From the NCBI GenBank assembly GCA_030268105.1, contig BSDZ01000008.1, positions 1,488,001-1,552,000 of the forward strand: DNA of 64,000 bases, in the 5' to 3' direction. Below are positions 1-13,800 of the stretch, one piece after another. The notes beneath the pieces are model-generated. The model was not told the origin of the DNA. It saw only the letters and a program-made list of their open reading frames with translations, and did no database searches. How positions within the stretch are numbered: position 1 is the stretch's first letter; each line of letters starts with the position of its first letter. This DNA comes from Volvox africanus. Lineage: Eukaryota > Chlorophyta > Chlorophyceae > Chlamydomonadales > Volvocaceae. The translations under genes and the position numbers were made by a program.

Positions 1-1889
1 TTCGCTTTAAGGAATGGGGTCAAAGTATTCCTTGACAGAACGCTCGGCTTTCGTGCGGAGCTGGGGATAAACACACTGAAAGCCGTATCTGTTTCGGTGT
101 TTCGGAGGACGACGTTACCACGTACGTGACGGCATGGTTCCGTGGACTCGACCGCCCAAAGGAGGCTGCATGGACCTGACAGAACTTACAGCGACCAACT
201 GACAGAACGAATGCTGGTTGTTATAGATTCGTCCCCAATAGAAGACAAAACACCAAACACATACACGCAGGCAGGGCTGTCAATACCCCGCGAGGCCAAA
301 TCAGGGGCCCCCGGTGCTTGTGACCAGCAGGCGCATCCAGGGATGGGAGGGATGCACCCCTCTCCTGCACCCATCTCTGTCTCGGCCGGGACGGGACTGC
401 ACCTTCCTCCACTCCATCTACCTCGCAACTTGTCATCGTGTAATATGCCACCGACCGATAAGAAAGATAAGAGATATATGAGATATCGACATCAATCCAC
501 ACGCACCCGTCCTGCAGACTTCTTTGGTAAACTTGTCTGGTGTCTCCACAAAGTCAGGGGCTCACGTCATGCCCGAGTTATACACCCGAGGGGGCGTCGC
601 AGCACCCACGCGACCCCGCCTCCCGCATGTGTGGATTCCTGGGTTCTGACAGAAACTACAGACTGCACCGCGACGTGGAGGACTTACCGGGCGCTTCGGA
701 CGCATATCCACAAACATTACACCCGGTTCTGCTGTTCTATCTTCCCCACCTCTTCGTGCTTGGGATCCCGGACGCCTTACCCCCCATCGTGAAAACCGGG
801 GGCGAACCCATCGCCAACTGGCTGGCGGCATTCGGGCCCCTCTCTCAGAGCTGAGCCTCTACATCCCCCGACGGCACGGAGCTCTCAGTCCAGTCAGTTA
901 CAGACACAATGCAAAGGCACCAAATAAATCCATTGCTACCCGTCAAGAAATAGCCTGCACAGCATGCCAATATCAACCCGATTTTACAACGCTTAGCATT
1001 TTGTAAGGCAACATCTATCGCATTCCTCTATATATGTATAAAGATCAACAAGCACCAACTGCTGCTCAACTCCGTACAGCGGAAAAACACGAGGAGGAAT
1101 CCGACCATCCCGATTAAGCCCCTAGGGCAGAGGCACACACGTCTTGGTACCCTCCCGCCCTTCTACATCCCCAGCCGCACTGCTTCCTTCCTTCAGCTTC
1201 CTAGGTCTGACTCGGTTGGAGCCCCATCCTGCTGCGGAATCTACTTCGTCTTGAAACCAAAGAACAACCACCAGCAACGCAGTCACATTCTCACGGGCTG
1301 CCTCTCCTGCCCTGCTGATGCCCTGCTCGTCTTCCAAGGTAACAGCCATTGAAACGCCACTTCTCGCGCACCTCATCACCTTCCACCATCCAACCCAACT
1401 GTTTCTAAGGCTCAAGAGCTACAGTCCGTATGCTACAGTTGTTGACCCACCAAGCTTCGGCACACGCCATAGAAAGCTCTTTTACTTGTGGGCACACGAA
1501 TGTCTCTGAACTGTGCCTGGTCAGTATAAACCTTGCGAACAGGTATGTACGTTGAACAACTTCAAAACTAGGATTCGATGGCTGCTACACCAGTGACTGT
1601 TTCCATTTTCTCACATCGATCGCTGCGGCTGTAGATACCGCCCATAAAGTCTACTGCTACTGCTGTTGCTGCTACTGCTACTGCCGTTGCTGCTACTGCT
1701 TTTGCTGCTACTGCACCTGCGCCTATCCCGCCACTAACCCTTTTCCCCCGCCGTTGCGTCTGGCCTGCCGTCATTCACGCTGCCCTGTCGCTTCTAAAAA
1801 CAATGGCAAGCCGCAGTCGTCCCTCCTCTCTCTGCACGCAGACAACACCTCTTTAACTCTGCAGCCACCACTGCGTAGGGCCCACCGAA
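1..1889. other. Sequence downstream of the SNF2-type gene, no gene supported
   Basis: This stretch follows the stop codon of the minus-strand SNF2 gene, so its right part should hold that gene's 3' untranslated region. Several reading frames of 60-216 codons are open on both strands, but they overlap one another, lack convincing splice sites and look like low-information GC-rich translations. TTACA, the minus-strand form of the algal polyadenylation signal TGTAA, occurs near 898, 982 and 716, and none can be chosen with confidence. A TGC/TAC-rich simple repeat lies at 1651-1714. Confidence 0.5.
1651..1714. repeat. Imperfect CTG/CTA triplet repeat
   Basis: A run of alternating ctg, cta, ctt and ccg triplets. 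It lies just downstream of the SNF2 gene and is probably untranslated. Confidence 0.8.
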
Positions 1890-4800
1890 CTATCCTGATT
1901 GCGAGAGATCCCGGAAGAGGAAGTGCAGGTCATCTAAGGTTAGTCGGCCCGCGGCCGCATTACCGTCGCGGCCCTCGCTTAGCGCCGCCGCCACCAGCTC
2001 TCTCTTGGATTGTTGGAGCTCCAAAATGCGATCTTCAACGGAGCCGGCGATAGTGATGCGCGTCACGTTCACGGTGCGTGTCTGCCCTGCGCGGACAAGG
2101 GCGAGGTGGTTGAGGATTCCACGCGTTTCCACCCCCACCCTAAGGCCGAGCTGGTAGATAACACCATAATCCGCAATGGCCCGCAAAGCGCTTCTCAATA
2201 ACAGCAGAGCGCATGACTCCAAAAGCTCTTACAGCCCTTAAGCTCAGCTGCAAACCCATCAGACGGTGCAACGCACAGCCGGAAGCGCCCAATCTTCCCC
2301 CAGGTGTCGAAAAGGTGGGTGTGTGATGAGAGTTTGGATGTCATGATGAATTGCGTGGATGTCATGATGGATTGCGAGCCTCTTTTCCTTTTCCTACCTA
2401 TTCGGTGCGCCCTGTCGATCGCCTGCTCCTCCGTGGTCGGGTTCCACCACAGGTCCATGAGCACGACGTGGTTGGCAACCGTCAGGTTGACGCCCAGTGC
2501 CGCAGCCTTCAGAGAAACCTGGAAGTGCAAGTCGAAAGACGAGAGGACGATATGAATGAATTCGTAAAAATTATAAAACAAAACGTGGTTTCTAAGGTTT
2601 AAATGACTGTTCCTTGACTTTGAAAGATCATCATAAACAATCAAACAAGATAACATAGCATAACATGTTCCTCAAGACAGAGAATACTTAGCGGACGTTT
2701 TCAATATGATCTTGGTCGTCACCTTATGATCGTATGATCGTTACCGTCGTCACCGTTATCCGAAAATTCCAAACCCGCACAGCCACCCACCCACCAGCAG
2801 CACCATGACTTCGGGCCGGAATTCGAAGTCCTGGATGGCCCGCTCGCGGCTTGCTACTGTCATAGTACCATCCAGCCTACAGCGGCGAGCAGGAGCAAGG
2901 GCGACATGCTGTCAACAGGGAGTAGCATCGCGGCGGGACGTAGATGCACAAGCACCGAGTCCAATCGGAACAAGCCGAGCTAGACCCACTAGTAATGACA
3001 TGCGTAACGAAAGGCTGCCAGATAACAAGCGCCGCTGCGCGGCTGGACCGCTCCCGCCCGTCTGGGGTTCAGGGTAGGAGAGATGAGTTTCAGAGACATC
3101 GCCCGAGGTGCACTTAATCGGGTAGGGCCCCGCTTCTCAACAATGATCCGAATCAATCATTGGTAATGCAATTAGTGGAAGCCATCAAATGATTCATAGC
3201 TCTCTGACTGTGGTCGTCTGTGGCAGAGGGTCATCCTCATCCTCATCCTCATGGCCAAGAGCCAAACGGCAAAAACACCTTACCTGCGAAATTGGATCTT
3301 GGCCTTTTTGATGGGAATTTCCAGTAGATCCAACATGCTCGTCCACTGGCTGAACACGATGACCTTGTCGGGCCTGCCCCCAGCGCCGCAACCAGATGAC
3401 GTGCCGGCGCCAGCAGACCCCGACGGTAGTGGTGGTAGCTTGCGCAGCGCCCCCGCCATGCGCTTATCGGACTTGGACTTTGCGGGCAGCGGGCCCGAGG
3501 GACCGGCCCTGCTTAATCATATACATTTGCCAGAAGGGGAGGTAAAACCCTAAGCCGCGAGCGTTACAAAGTGTGATGGCAGTTGGTGCGGATAGCAGTT
3601 CCTTCAGTGCAAGTAATTCCGAGATGCGCGGGCGGGCGGACCCAGCGGCTTCATCCCCAGCTAGGATCGACCTTCGGCGGAAGATTTACGGCAACAGAGT
3701 GGTAACGACAACCCCCCCCCGCGCGCTGTTCTGAATTGTGCTCCCTGCTGTGCAGATGCAGAGGGGGTTATGGCTGGCAGGGTCCCGGCAGAGCCAGTCG
3801 ACGACGCAAGCCATCCCTTCGAAACCGGTAATCCCCACCCGAGAGGCTTGAGGACGGTTTAAGGGTTTTTAGGGTTTTAGGGTTTAGAGGCTTAAAGAGG
3901 TTAAAAACCTATCCACACCGTAAACTATCGGACATTGAAAAAAGGGAAGGGTCCCTCTCATGGGCAATGATGAACTTGTTGGAAATGATGAAGCCCTTTT
4001 TCCGGAAAACGTTCTCTAGCCTATTATGCCGCCATATTTTACATACACGCCACTCACTTGCCGCCCGAGGGGTCCTGGTTCTTGGCACGGATGCCCTCAA
4101 GCAGCGACAGCAGCCGCTCAACCTTGGACGAAGTCACCCAGTCAATACCGCCCCCACCGGGATCACTCCCGCCCCCGCCGGCGCCGCTGCTGCCCGCCCT
4201 GGCCAGCGCCGCGGCGGGATCCGCCGCCGTGAGTGCCGCCGCGCTATGCAGGTCGGAACCCCTCAGTGGACGGCTGCAGGCGGGACACAGCAGCTCCCCT
4301 TCGACGCCTGCCGAAAGAACAAAAGGAAGAGCGGTCAAAAACCACCATTGGCTGATCAATCAGTTATCAGCAATCCAGCAATTAAATCAAATCTTCAATT
4401 ACCAATTCCAACTTTGAATCACAGGTGGACTGACAGCTGCAGCTGCAGACCACACCCTGAGTCCACACCAGAACGTTCCGAGTCGCAACAGGGCTGGCAA
4501 CATAAGCCAGGTGGGAACCAGGCTGCGGCTGCGGCTGCGGCTGCGGCTGCGGCTGCGGCTGCGGCTGCGGCTGACATTGAATTCAGGAATTCAATTCGGA
4601 AAAATGGAATTTGCCATAATAACGAAAATAACCATAATAACTATAATAAAAAACAGGCTCTTGCAGGCGAGGAGATGTGCGGTCGAGGAGATCGTGAGAA
4701 CATCGGCTGTGCCAGTGCCAGGAGACAGGAGACAGGAAGTTGTGTCCGTAAATCCCATCCCATCCCACCCGCCCTCTGCATCCTCAGTCATATCCCCATA

Positions 4801-7800
4801 CATGAACCTGCCATTGACATGCCCATGCCTATGCCCATGCCCTCGTTATAGCCGGAAACGTACAACTGACACAACTGATACAACCGATGACTCACTGGCG
4901 CCTTCTTTCTGCCCCGCCAAGCACTGCCCGCAGAATACGTGTCCACAAGACGACGCGACAGGGTCCTCCGCGATGTCGCCGCAGCAGGGGCACTGGGCAT
5001 CTCCACGCGACAGCGCCGCTACCAGCGCGGAACGCGCGTCGGTGCTCAGCTTACGCGCGGCCTCCACTTCCGCGACGCTGGGTGTCCCTGCGTACAACAT
5101 AGTCGTCGCCAGTGAGGACGAAGGACAGTGGTTGGCTCCGTGAGGCAGCCAAGCACGGCTTGCATGCACGTGGCCTGTACGACGGATGCTTACACACAAA
5201 TATGTAAAAATGATTAATCAGCTGCAGACGCGTTAAAAATACGCGAAAAACGTGAAAACGCTTGCACTCCAGACAAGTACGGCATTGACGGGCAACAGGC
5301 AAGAGATGATACGTGTGACGGCCGCAAGTACTCGTACTTGTGTACTGTACAGCATGAATGTCGAAAGACCCTTCTTCTATAAGTGGCGTTTGCCCGCCCG
5401 GCCCGCCTTATCCGCTGACCCGTCCTATGCCAGTTCGTCTTCGCTCCTCGCACGAGCCAGGGGTGGTTACACGCCTGGCGCAGCTTGAGTAGCGAGTGAA
5501 GCATGTTCACGTACTGGCGGGAACCGCTCACGCCGCCCTGGCTCGCCTCCTTGAGGGCGCGGAGGGACTCAGCTTGGACCTGCAGCAACATATCAGTCCC
5601 CAGGGGTCACCCAGGAGCAATACCATGCGCTTTCGGAGCTTCATTATGAAATATGAAAAAAATGATGTCCCTCCTGCAAAGCTCAAAAAAGACGTACACG
5701 CACAAGCCTGAAGCATCCACCAACGAGATCAGGACGACGTCATCCCGTCGCCCTGTCACCCGGCTGTGGAGTCCTCATCCCCGGGGAGGGGGATCACTGG
5801 CGGGCATGACATTTCATCGGCGGCAACTGGATTATTGGTTTCACGGATAAGCACTTAGACAGATACTTAGCCTGTATATGAGTATAAGAGAAAGGACGGG
5901 ACCGCGGGCGCTGGCTCTGGCACTGCCATAACGATGTACCGGCACGTACACGTGCGCAACCAAATGTCGTTTCTCTCCGAAACGACACGGCAGATCTAAC
6001 TCCTCACAGCGATCACGACCGCGGCCACATAGTGTTCCACAGATATCTCTAGACCTTAAGCCCTGTACGTGAACCCCGTACAACATCTGCTTCGATCTGA
6101 TGTCCCTAGTTGCCAACTGCCGCCCTTTCGCTGACTGTAGGAACGCTGCACGCCTTCCTGCCTGATAGCATTGAGGATGGAGGTGCTGTCCTTCAACCTC
6201 TATACCCTTCTTTACCTGACTGCCATATCAGGGCATGTTTATTAGCACTGGCCGCAAACATAACCGTAATTTTGACTTTAACCGCAGCCAATAAAAACGA
6301 AACGACTGCGGCCGCACCTGCCGATAAAAGGCTGCCTCCGGCCCTGAGAACTTGACCTTAATGAGCTGCTGCTCCCTAGCCGGCAGCTTGATGATTGGCT
6401 CGCCGTTGATCTTCGACTGCTTCGTGCGCCGCAAGAGGACAGTCTACCGTGGGGGGAAGGGGGAAGAAAGGGAGTGGGGAGATGACGGCAGGGCAAAACG
6501 GAATGTCCACAACATGTTTATCAGAGATGAAGCCCCAGCTTTGGCGCTGCAGACAGTCGGGAGGCGGGGGTGAGCCCAAGAGATGGGAGAGAGAGAAAGA
6601 GAACGAAACAGAAGTTTGAGGGACGTGAGAATGTGCAATACATTCTTTCATGAAAAGAACAAAATAGCCCCGGGGACCCGGGGTCTCTACAGCCCACAGA
6701 GAAGTCTGGAGCGGGGTTTGGGACCGAGATCAGTTGCGTCGCACCTACCGCTAACCAGAGCCGCGGGCAGGTTTCCGAGGCGGGAAAAAACGCCGAAGCC
6801 GGGGCCGAAGCCGGGGCCGGGGCCGGGGGCGACGGTCTTCAGGATCCCGAGCCACAACCCTAGCCCCAGACCCCGTAAGTCGCCAACTAACCCGCACCTG
6901 CAGCACCGCCTGCAGGAACTTGTACCCAATCTCCGGCTTCTCCGCAATCTTCACCTTAATCAACTCCTTGAACTTCCGGGATTCACAGTATGGGGCGTAC
7001 CGCAGGAACCTGCGCCGTATTCATGGCCGCGCAGGAAGTTCCAGACCCATGGACTGAACTCCCGATTTGCAAGGGTGACGGCGGACGGAGACGGAGACGC
7101 GTGTGCGTCTCAGAGACGTAGGAGTTTGGCGGGGTTTTTTCCTCTGCATCTACGCACTCGCAGCTTCTTTGGAGGTGGAGAAAAAAGGGAGAAAACCTAA
7201 AAGCCAAAAAGTTAAAAATCACACCTGAAGTATGAATAAAGGTCGTCCACTGTGTTTTGAATGGGCGTACCGCTCAGACACCAGCGGCAGTGCGCGAAGA
7301 GGCGCCAGGCGGCGTGAGCGGCGAGCGTGCGGGGGTTCTTGATGGACTGAGCCTCGTCGAGCACAACTCTGAAGTCAGGAGGGAGGGCGTGGATGAGATG
7401 AGGCCGTGATGAGAAGAGGGAAGGACGAACAGATAAACACCGGACCTGAAGCCCCCGGGTTTTAGGATGGTAACGCCAGGATCCCTAGGTGGTGATGGTG
7501 GTGGTGGTGGTGGTGGTGGCGGGTGAAAGGAACCTGAGAGAACCTGAAAGAAACCTGAGAGATTATAACTAGGCAACGGAAAGATGAGAGCGCAATTTCG
7601 GTACATCGCTGAAGTTGGGTTACTGAACCCCGCTTTATAAGTTCTTTCAATAGACACCCGTACGGCCGTACGCCCGGCAGCTTGTGTCAATACGCCCCAA
7701 TTTCCAAACTTACCGCCTCCACTTGATCTGGTACAGTGGCCCTCCCGCCGGATCCGTGGGGCCCTTGCTGCGCGCCCGACCGCCCTTGCCCCTTCCAGCC

Positions 7801-10800
7801 GGGGGACCCTGTGAGGTCGTGGTGGTCCTTTGGATTCGTGGAATATAGACGTGTGAGGATCATCCGCGACCCCAAATGTGGATGCAGCAGCTGCAGCATC
7901 CCGGTCCCAACAGGGGCAACCGGAGTGTATTGGCATGCTGAGGAAGTCGTCCCCACCTTCATGGCCAACCCCCTCCCAAAGACAAGGCAAAGAAGCAATC
8001 CATCAAACCAACCATCGCAGGACGTATCAACAACAACAACAACACGACGCACCGATTCCTCCCCTCCGCTGTCATCCGCGGCCAGGTTGATGGGTGCGCT
8101 GCTGGTGCCCTGGTGCATCATTTGAGGCAAACCCGTCAGAGGTGGATTAGGACATTCCAGGCGGATAAGGACCATGGCATGGCATGCCATGGCATCAGTG
8201 TTTTTTTCGTTTCTGTGAGTCTGACTTTGGGTACAGGTCAAGTAATAAAAAGTTTTTTTCGTTACGGTGGTAACAAACTTACAACGGCATAAAAGGCCAG
8301 GGGGCCTTTTGCGCCCCCTAAACACCACCTTGCCTCAACTCTTAGAAGGTCCACTTAATGGATGGCTGTGTCTTACTATTTGCTCTGCTGTATCCGCTTG
8401 TAATTGCTGCTCACCACGTCACCAGGTGGAAAACTGGAAATTGTCTCTGTGTATGGAAACGTGCTGAACGCCAATAAATCCTGGGCATACATGTACATGC
8501 AGAGGGCCATCAGGCTGGAGAACCCCACTGACCTGGTGGAATTGCTTGCCATTGACTATGAACTAACTAAGCAAATTGCTCATTTGTCTTTGGAAGAGCA
8601 ACGGGTTTGGGTAGCTTCATATCACCATTCTCATACGTACATACGTTTTCCAGGCAAAAATGCCGCCTCTTCTGTGAAATCTACAGCAGTGGGAGGGGGA
8701 CCTTGAACCAGGGCTAATATCAAGAAATCCCCTCAAATCGTTATATTCTATTAAATTCAGAAGATTTTTAAATATTTGGTCATCTTCCCCATAGAAATCC
8801 CAGGACCGTAAACCTCATACCATCTATCACAAGTAACCAGCCCAAGTCCCGACCAATTTCCCTGGATACTGCTTCTGAAGTCCAAAATACTTTCTTGGTA
8901 ATGAAAAAGTAACTGATTACTGAAAAAACACGGCATGGCATGGCATGTGTGTCTAAGGATACCATAGGACAAGCCTATAATAAAATAATTCATTAACACT
9001 TTTTATATTTTGTAAATAAATTATAATTTACGATTTGGCATAGCATGGCATGACATGACATGACTCGGGGATATAGCACCAAACCGAACTCCAAGGGATC
9101 ATGACTCCAGGGATACCTGTGCATGCATGTGTGCTCACCTAATGGCGGCCAATCAAATGCGGAATGGGGTTCGCACCACTGCAACACGGAAGCCCCGGAG
9201 AGAACTTAGAAGCAGAAGCAGCGCCTTTTCGACAGCCCATGATATCAGTGGCAGGAAAAAGCCAGATATTCTCCCAGGCGCCCAGACCCCATTTCGGTAG
9301 CTCCCAGCAGGGACCCAGCCCCAACCCCTCACCTGACGCCCGAACCGCACAGCCTGCTTGTCCCGGCTAGGGGCCTCCTGCGCCAGCGTGCCGTACGTCG
9401 TCAGCACGACACTCATAGCTGCCAGCTGGCGTGCGCTGCTGACGCGGTCCTTGCCGTGGTACACGTGTACCACAAGCCCGGCCGTTGGCGACACTTTGTC
9501 GCGAATCTCCCTTGCCCATTGATGCAAGACCGATGTGGGACAGACCACGAGAGAACCGCCCAGCAGCAAATACGCAGGCTCCGGTTCGTAGTGCGTCCTG
9601 TTAGGGCCGCCGCCGCCGCTGCCGGGGTGCGCCCCAGCAGTTTGCACCGCGAGCTTCGGACCATGCGAGGCAAACAAAGCAGCAGTGCTGGCAGCAGCCG
9701 AGGCAGCGAGGTTAGAGGACGCTAATTGGCTCAAGCTGCCGGCGGCTGTGGGTGGTAGGCTGAGGATAGAGCTGGAGGCAGCAGCCACGGTGGTAGCACC
9801 AAACCCGACACCGATGCCGGTGCTGGTGGAGGGCTTGTCCGTAATGGACACTATGCCGGGATCGTCCAAAACGCCGCTGGCGCTGCAAGGTGTCACCGTT
9901 ATGATCTTGTGAGGTCGGACCGGTGTGCCGTCATCATCACCCTGATTGTTATTCTCCTCGTCATCATCATCCAGGAAACTAACAAAACAGCTTGGGTTAC
10001 AATCTCCAATTGTGGTGACTGCGTCGGCAGTGCTGGCAACGACTCCACCCTCCTCCACGGCCGAGTGAGGTTCAACCGCGTCCCTGCCAGCTGCTACGAC
10101 CGCGGCAGTCCCCGGCGTCAGCTGCACAGCTGGCGCCGCCGCCGCCGCCGTCACGGCACTGCCACCGCCACCTTCCTCTCGCAGCATCTCTGCCGCGGCA
10201 CCTTCCACCTGCGCCGCGCCGGCCGCCCCGGCGGCTTCTCTTTCCGCGCGGAGTGCCCCCATCCGCACCCCACACGCATCCACGTCCTCCTCTCCCTCGT
10301 CCTCCATTGCCAAATCCTCAACATCATCATCGTCGTCGTCGTCGTCATTGTCATCATCCAGCTCCACTACCTCCACCGGGCCCTGCTGCTGCTGCTGCCG
10401 CCCAGCTCGGTGCGGATTGCGCTCTTCCGGATTCGTGTGCGTGATGATGAGGGAAATCGTCGTCACGGTTTTCCCCAAGCCTTGGTCATCCGCCAGAATG
10501 CCACCGCGTGGTTCGGGCCCTGTTTCCCGACGGATCATCCAGGCCAGCGCCATTCGCTGGTGGCGGAGCACCGTGACCTGCAAACTCTTCTGCGCGTGCG
10601 GAAGCTCAACAGGGAACAGTTTGGCAGTAAGGTATCAGATCCGGCGTGGGAGTAAAGGTCCGAGGTCTATCGCGCGAGCATCAGCAGCGGCGAATGAGAT
10701 TTAATTTCCAGATCACGACCGGCGATACCCTATGGGTATCTTGCACGCAGAAGATAAAAGAGCCCAGTGCTTTTCTTTTGGAATCGAGGTGCTGCTTTAA

Positions 10801-13800
10801 CGGCATGTGGATGCATTGATTCTGGGGCCCACATGCCATCTGCTGACCAGCATTCCAATACCACCACAACCCCCCACATATCCTCCATCACCCTCCACAT
10901 CCGGCCAACTGATAACTCACCGGCGGCGGCTCGAGCTCTTCGTTCCCTGAGACCTGCAAACTTTCCATGACCGCCTGCAGCGCCTGCTGATGCTCCGTGA
11001 CTGCGACAGTGGACGATGAAGGAGAGGCAACGGCAGACCGAGGTGAGTAACTCTGCCATGATCCAAACCACTTAGGAAAGGCGGATGCGGCATTTTCACA
11101 GCTTCTCTCTCTCTCATCCCCTCTCTCTCTCAGCGTGTGTGTGTGTGTATGCATGTATGTATGTATTATGGGTGTTACACTGTGGGCGACTCGCCCTCCA
11201 AAGACGAGCACCGGGGGTCCTGACCGGACCGAGCCACAGCGCAGGGGAGGAACACGTGGCTTTGTCTGTCTGTCCTGCCACGTGCTCCCCCTCTCACTAG
11301 GGCCAGCGAGCCCTCACAGGCTCTCGCCTGGCCACTCACAGAGCACTCAGGGCCACCAAGAAATCACAGAAAGGCCCAACAGAAAACGGGGGACACCTAG
11401 CTGCTCAAAGGACGGGGTATGTATGTATGTATGTATGTTAGATGACAGGTGATTTACAGCTTTCAGAAGTAATGTGCACCCCCTTGAAATGGAGGGGAGA
11501 TGGAGTTGGAGGGGAGATGGATGTCCATTCCCAGGGTCCGCTGCTTATCATTTCCCACGGGCGCACCTCTGCTCTGACAGGATTCGCGCAGATTGGATAT
11601 GGACGCCGGCAGGCTTCGGCTGGCCGCCGCCAATGCCGATGCCGATGGCGATGCAGCGCCGTTGCTGCCGCTGGCTCCTGCCAATCCGCCGAGACCTGCT
11701 ACCGTTACCAACGACCCATGCGACTGCAAAATCCCATTTCCCTGACTGCGGTGCCGATCCTGCAGCGCACCGCACCACAACACGGATGACGTGGCAGACA
11801 CATTCGCTGATACATGGATGACGTGGCAGACACATCTGCTCCTCCGTCAACCCGGGAACAATGCACCCAAACACATCATGCGGAAGAAGATTCGAGATGC
11901 TTCGTAGCTACGAATGCTGCTACAAGGCAATACCAGTGCGATACTAGTAGTGTCAGTGTCACTTACGCATGGTAGTATGGCATGTCGTGGAGTATCCCCC
12001 TGCCCTCTTCCCGACACTCGGATCCAGACTGGTTCCACAGCCTGACGTACCAGAACTACCTGGACTACCAGGAACGATGGCTCTAGCATTATCCCTTGAC
12101 GGCTAGTGCTACTACAGGGTGGCATTCTAAACTTTTTGCGTTCTCACGCTTCCCAAACAACCGGACACGAGACTCAGCTGCCGTCAGATTATTATATATA
12201 ATTTTTATCATGAGCTATCAATACATTATATACTTAGGGTTTTAGGGTTTAAGGCCTGCAGCAAGCCCACGAACTCAAATAAAGAAGACCTTGCGGCCAC
12301 ACGTTCCCAGCTCACTTACCGCTCTGTCCACTGACATCCCAGTTGTGACGGACGGGAGCCCATAACCTGAGCGCGATCCCAATTGCAGCTGGTGCTGCTG
12401 GTGCCGGGGCGACGCCCCCGCCGCCGTTCCTACTTGTAACTGCTGCTGGGACTGCTGTTGCATCGCCTGCAACAGCTGACGCCGTTCCTGCTGCAGCGCA
12501 GAGATTTGACGAAGCAGCTTCAGCACCGCCTCTTCGAATTGCGCCCGTTCCTCTATCGTCATGGGGCGCATCTCGCTGCTTGTTCCGGTCGCCGGCATCA
12601 TGCCCTCACGTAACCGCGTTCTGGCTATATCTAGAAAGCGCATCAGCTGCTGCTCCTGCGCACCGGGCTGCCTAGGGTCCTCATCCGGCTGCATCTGCTG
12701 CCGCTGCAGGGCCTGAGGCTGCGGAAGCATGAGGTTATTCCACCCTTCGCCACCACCAGCACTGGCCGCTGCCGCCGCCAGTGATGGCGGCAGCCGGCGT
12801 CTTAGTGCAGCCGTTGGATCTACAAGCGGTCCCTGGGCGGCCCCTGCTCTGTCGCTCGAAGGTAGTTGGGGCTCCAGGACTTGGCTGGGTGCTGGCCGCT
12901 TTATTGCCTCCCCCCCTGCAACCAGAGGGAGGGTGCAAAGCAATGACTTTCTCAAGCGGGTGCGGGTAAGTTTCCGCAAACCGCGTCATTGCATGTTTTG
13001 ATGCAACACAATCCCTAAGCCCGGCCCTGTCCCATCGTCCAGCAGCGTCGTTCGCAGCCATACGTCAGTTCCACCTCAGACCTCACGCAAACCAGACCGC
13101 TATACAAGGTCCCTAGACCACACCAAAGCCCTTAAGCCTCCCTGACCCTAATTATTCTGTTGCCTGTAGGCTTTCCCGTACGGCAAATCCACCTCTAGTG
13201 TCCCTTCAACAACTAGTGCCCAGTAAGCTGTTGCCGTTCAATACTTACCCTGTAAAAAGGAAGCGGGCAGACGCCGCTTCGCACCGGCACTAGTACTAGT
13301 ACCAGCATTTGTGCCGTCGGCATCATCGTCGCCGGTGAGATCCACAAAATCCGATACAACGCCATCAACTCCCGGAGCCTGGGGAAAGCGTTGGTGCTGC
13401 TGCTGCAGCTGCTGTGCGTGAAACTCATGCTCAAGCTGTGCCTCCCCTTGATGCTGTCTCGTGCGTTGCGCCAGTTCCGAGGGGCCATTCGCCACCTGTT
13501 GCTCCTCGCGGCTCTGAAGCAAGCCCGCCTCCGCGACCGCAACATCGTTGACACCGCTTCCTCGGAGCTGATGTTCCGCCAGGGACACCTGCCTCGGTTG
13601 CTGCTGCCGCTGTTGCTGTTGGAGCAGCATCAAGAGCTGCTGCTGCTGCTGCTGCTGCGGTGATCGGTCATGCAACGCCCAACCAGTGCCTGCTTCCTGC
13701 TGGCCTGCGTCTAACTGCCTTCCAACTCCTGGGCCCGGCTTGACGGGGCGCGCAGATGCTTCCTCAGCATTTGTGTGGTATGGTGGCCCCGGGCTTCGAC

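Noticed and set aside
142..831. Overlapping frames of 216, 104 and 89 codons at the left end
   Set aside because: Frames on opposite strands overlap, have odd composition (rich in Arg, Pro, Ser, Cys) and have no splice or homology support.
3967..4851. A 294-codon plus-strand frame with a poly-Ala run
   Set aside because: It runs antisense through the RING exons of the SNF2 gene. The Ala run is the CTGCGG microsatellite.
9909..10655. A 248-codon plus-strand frame
   Set aside because: It is antisense to the helicase exon with motif I and the acidic insertion. The minus-strand frame has the conserved motifs.
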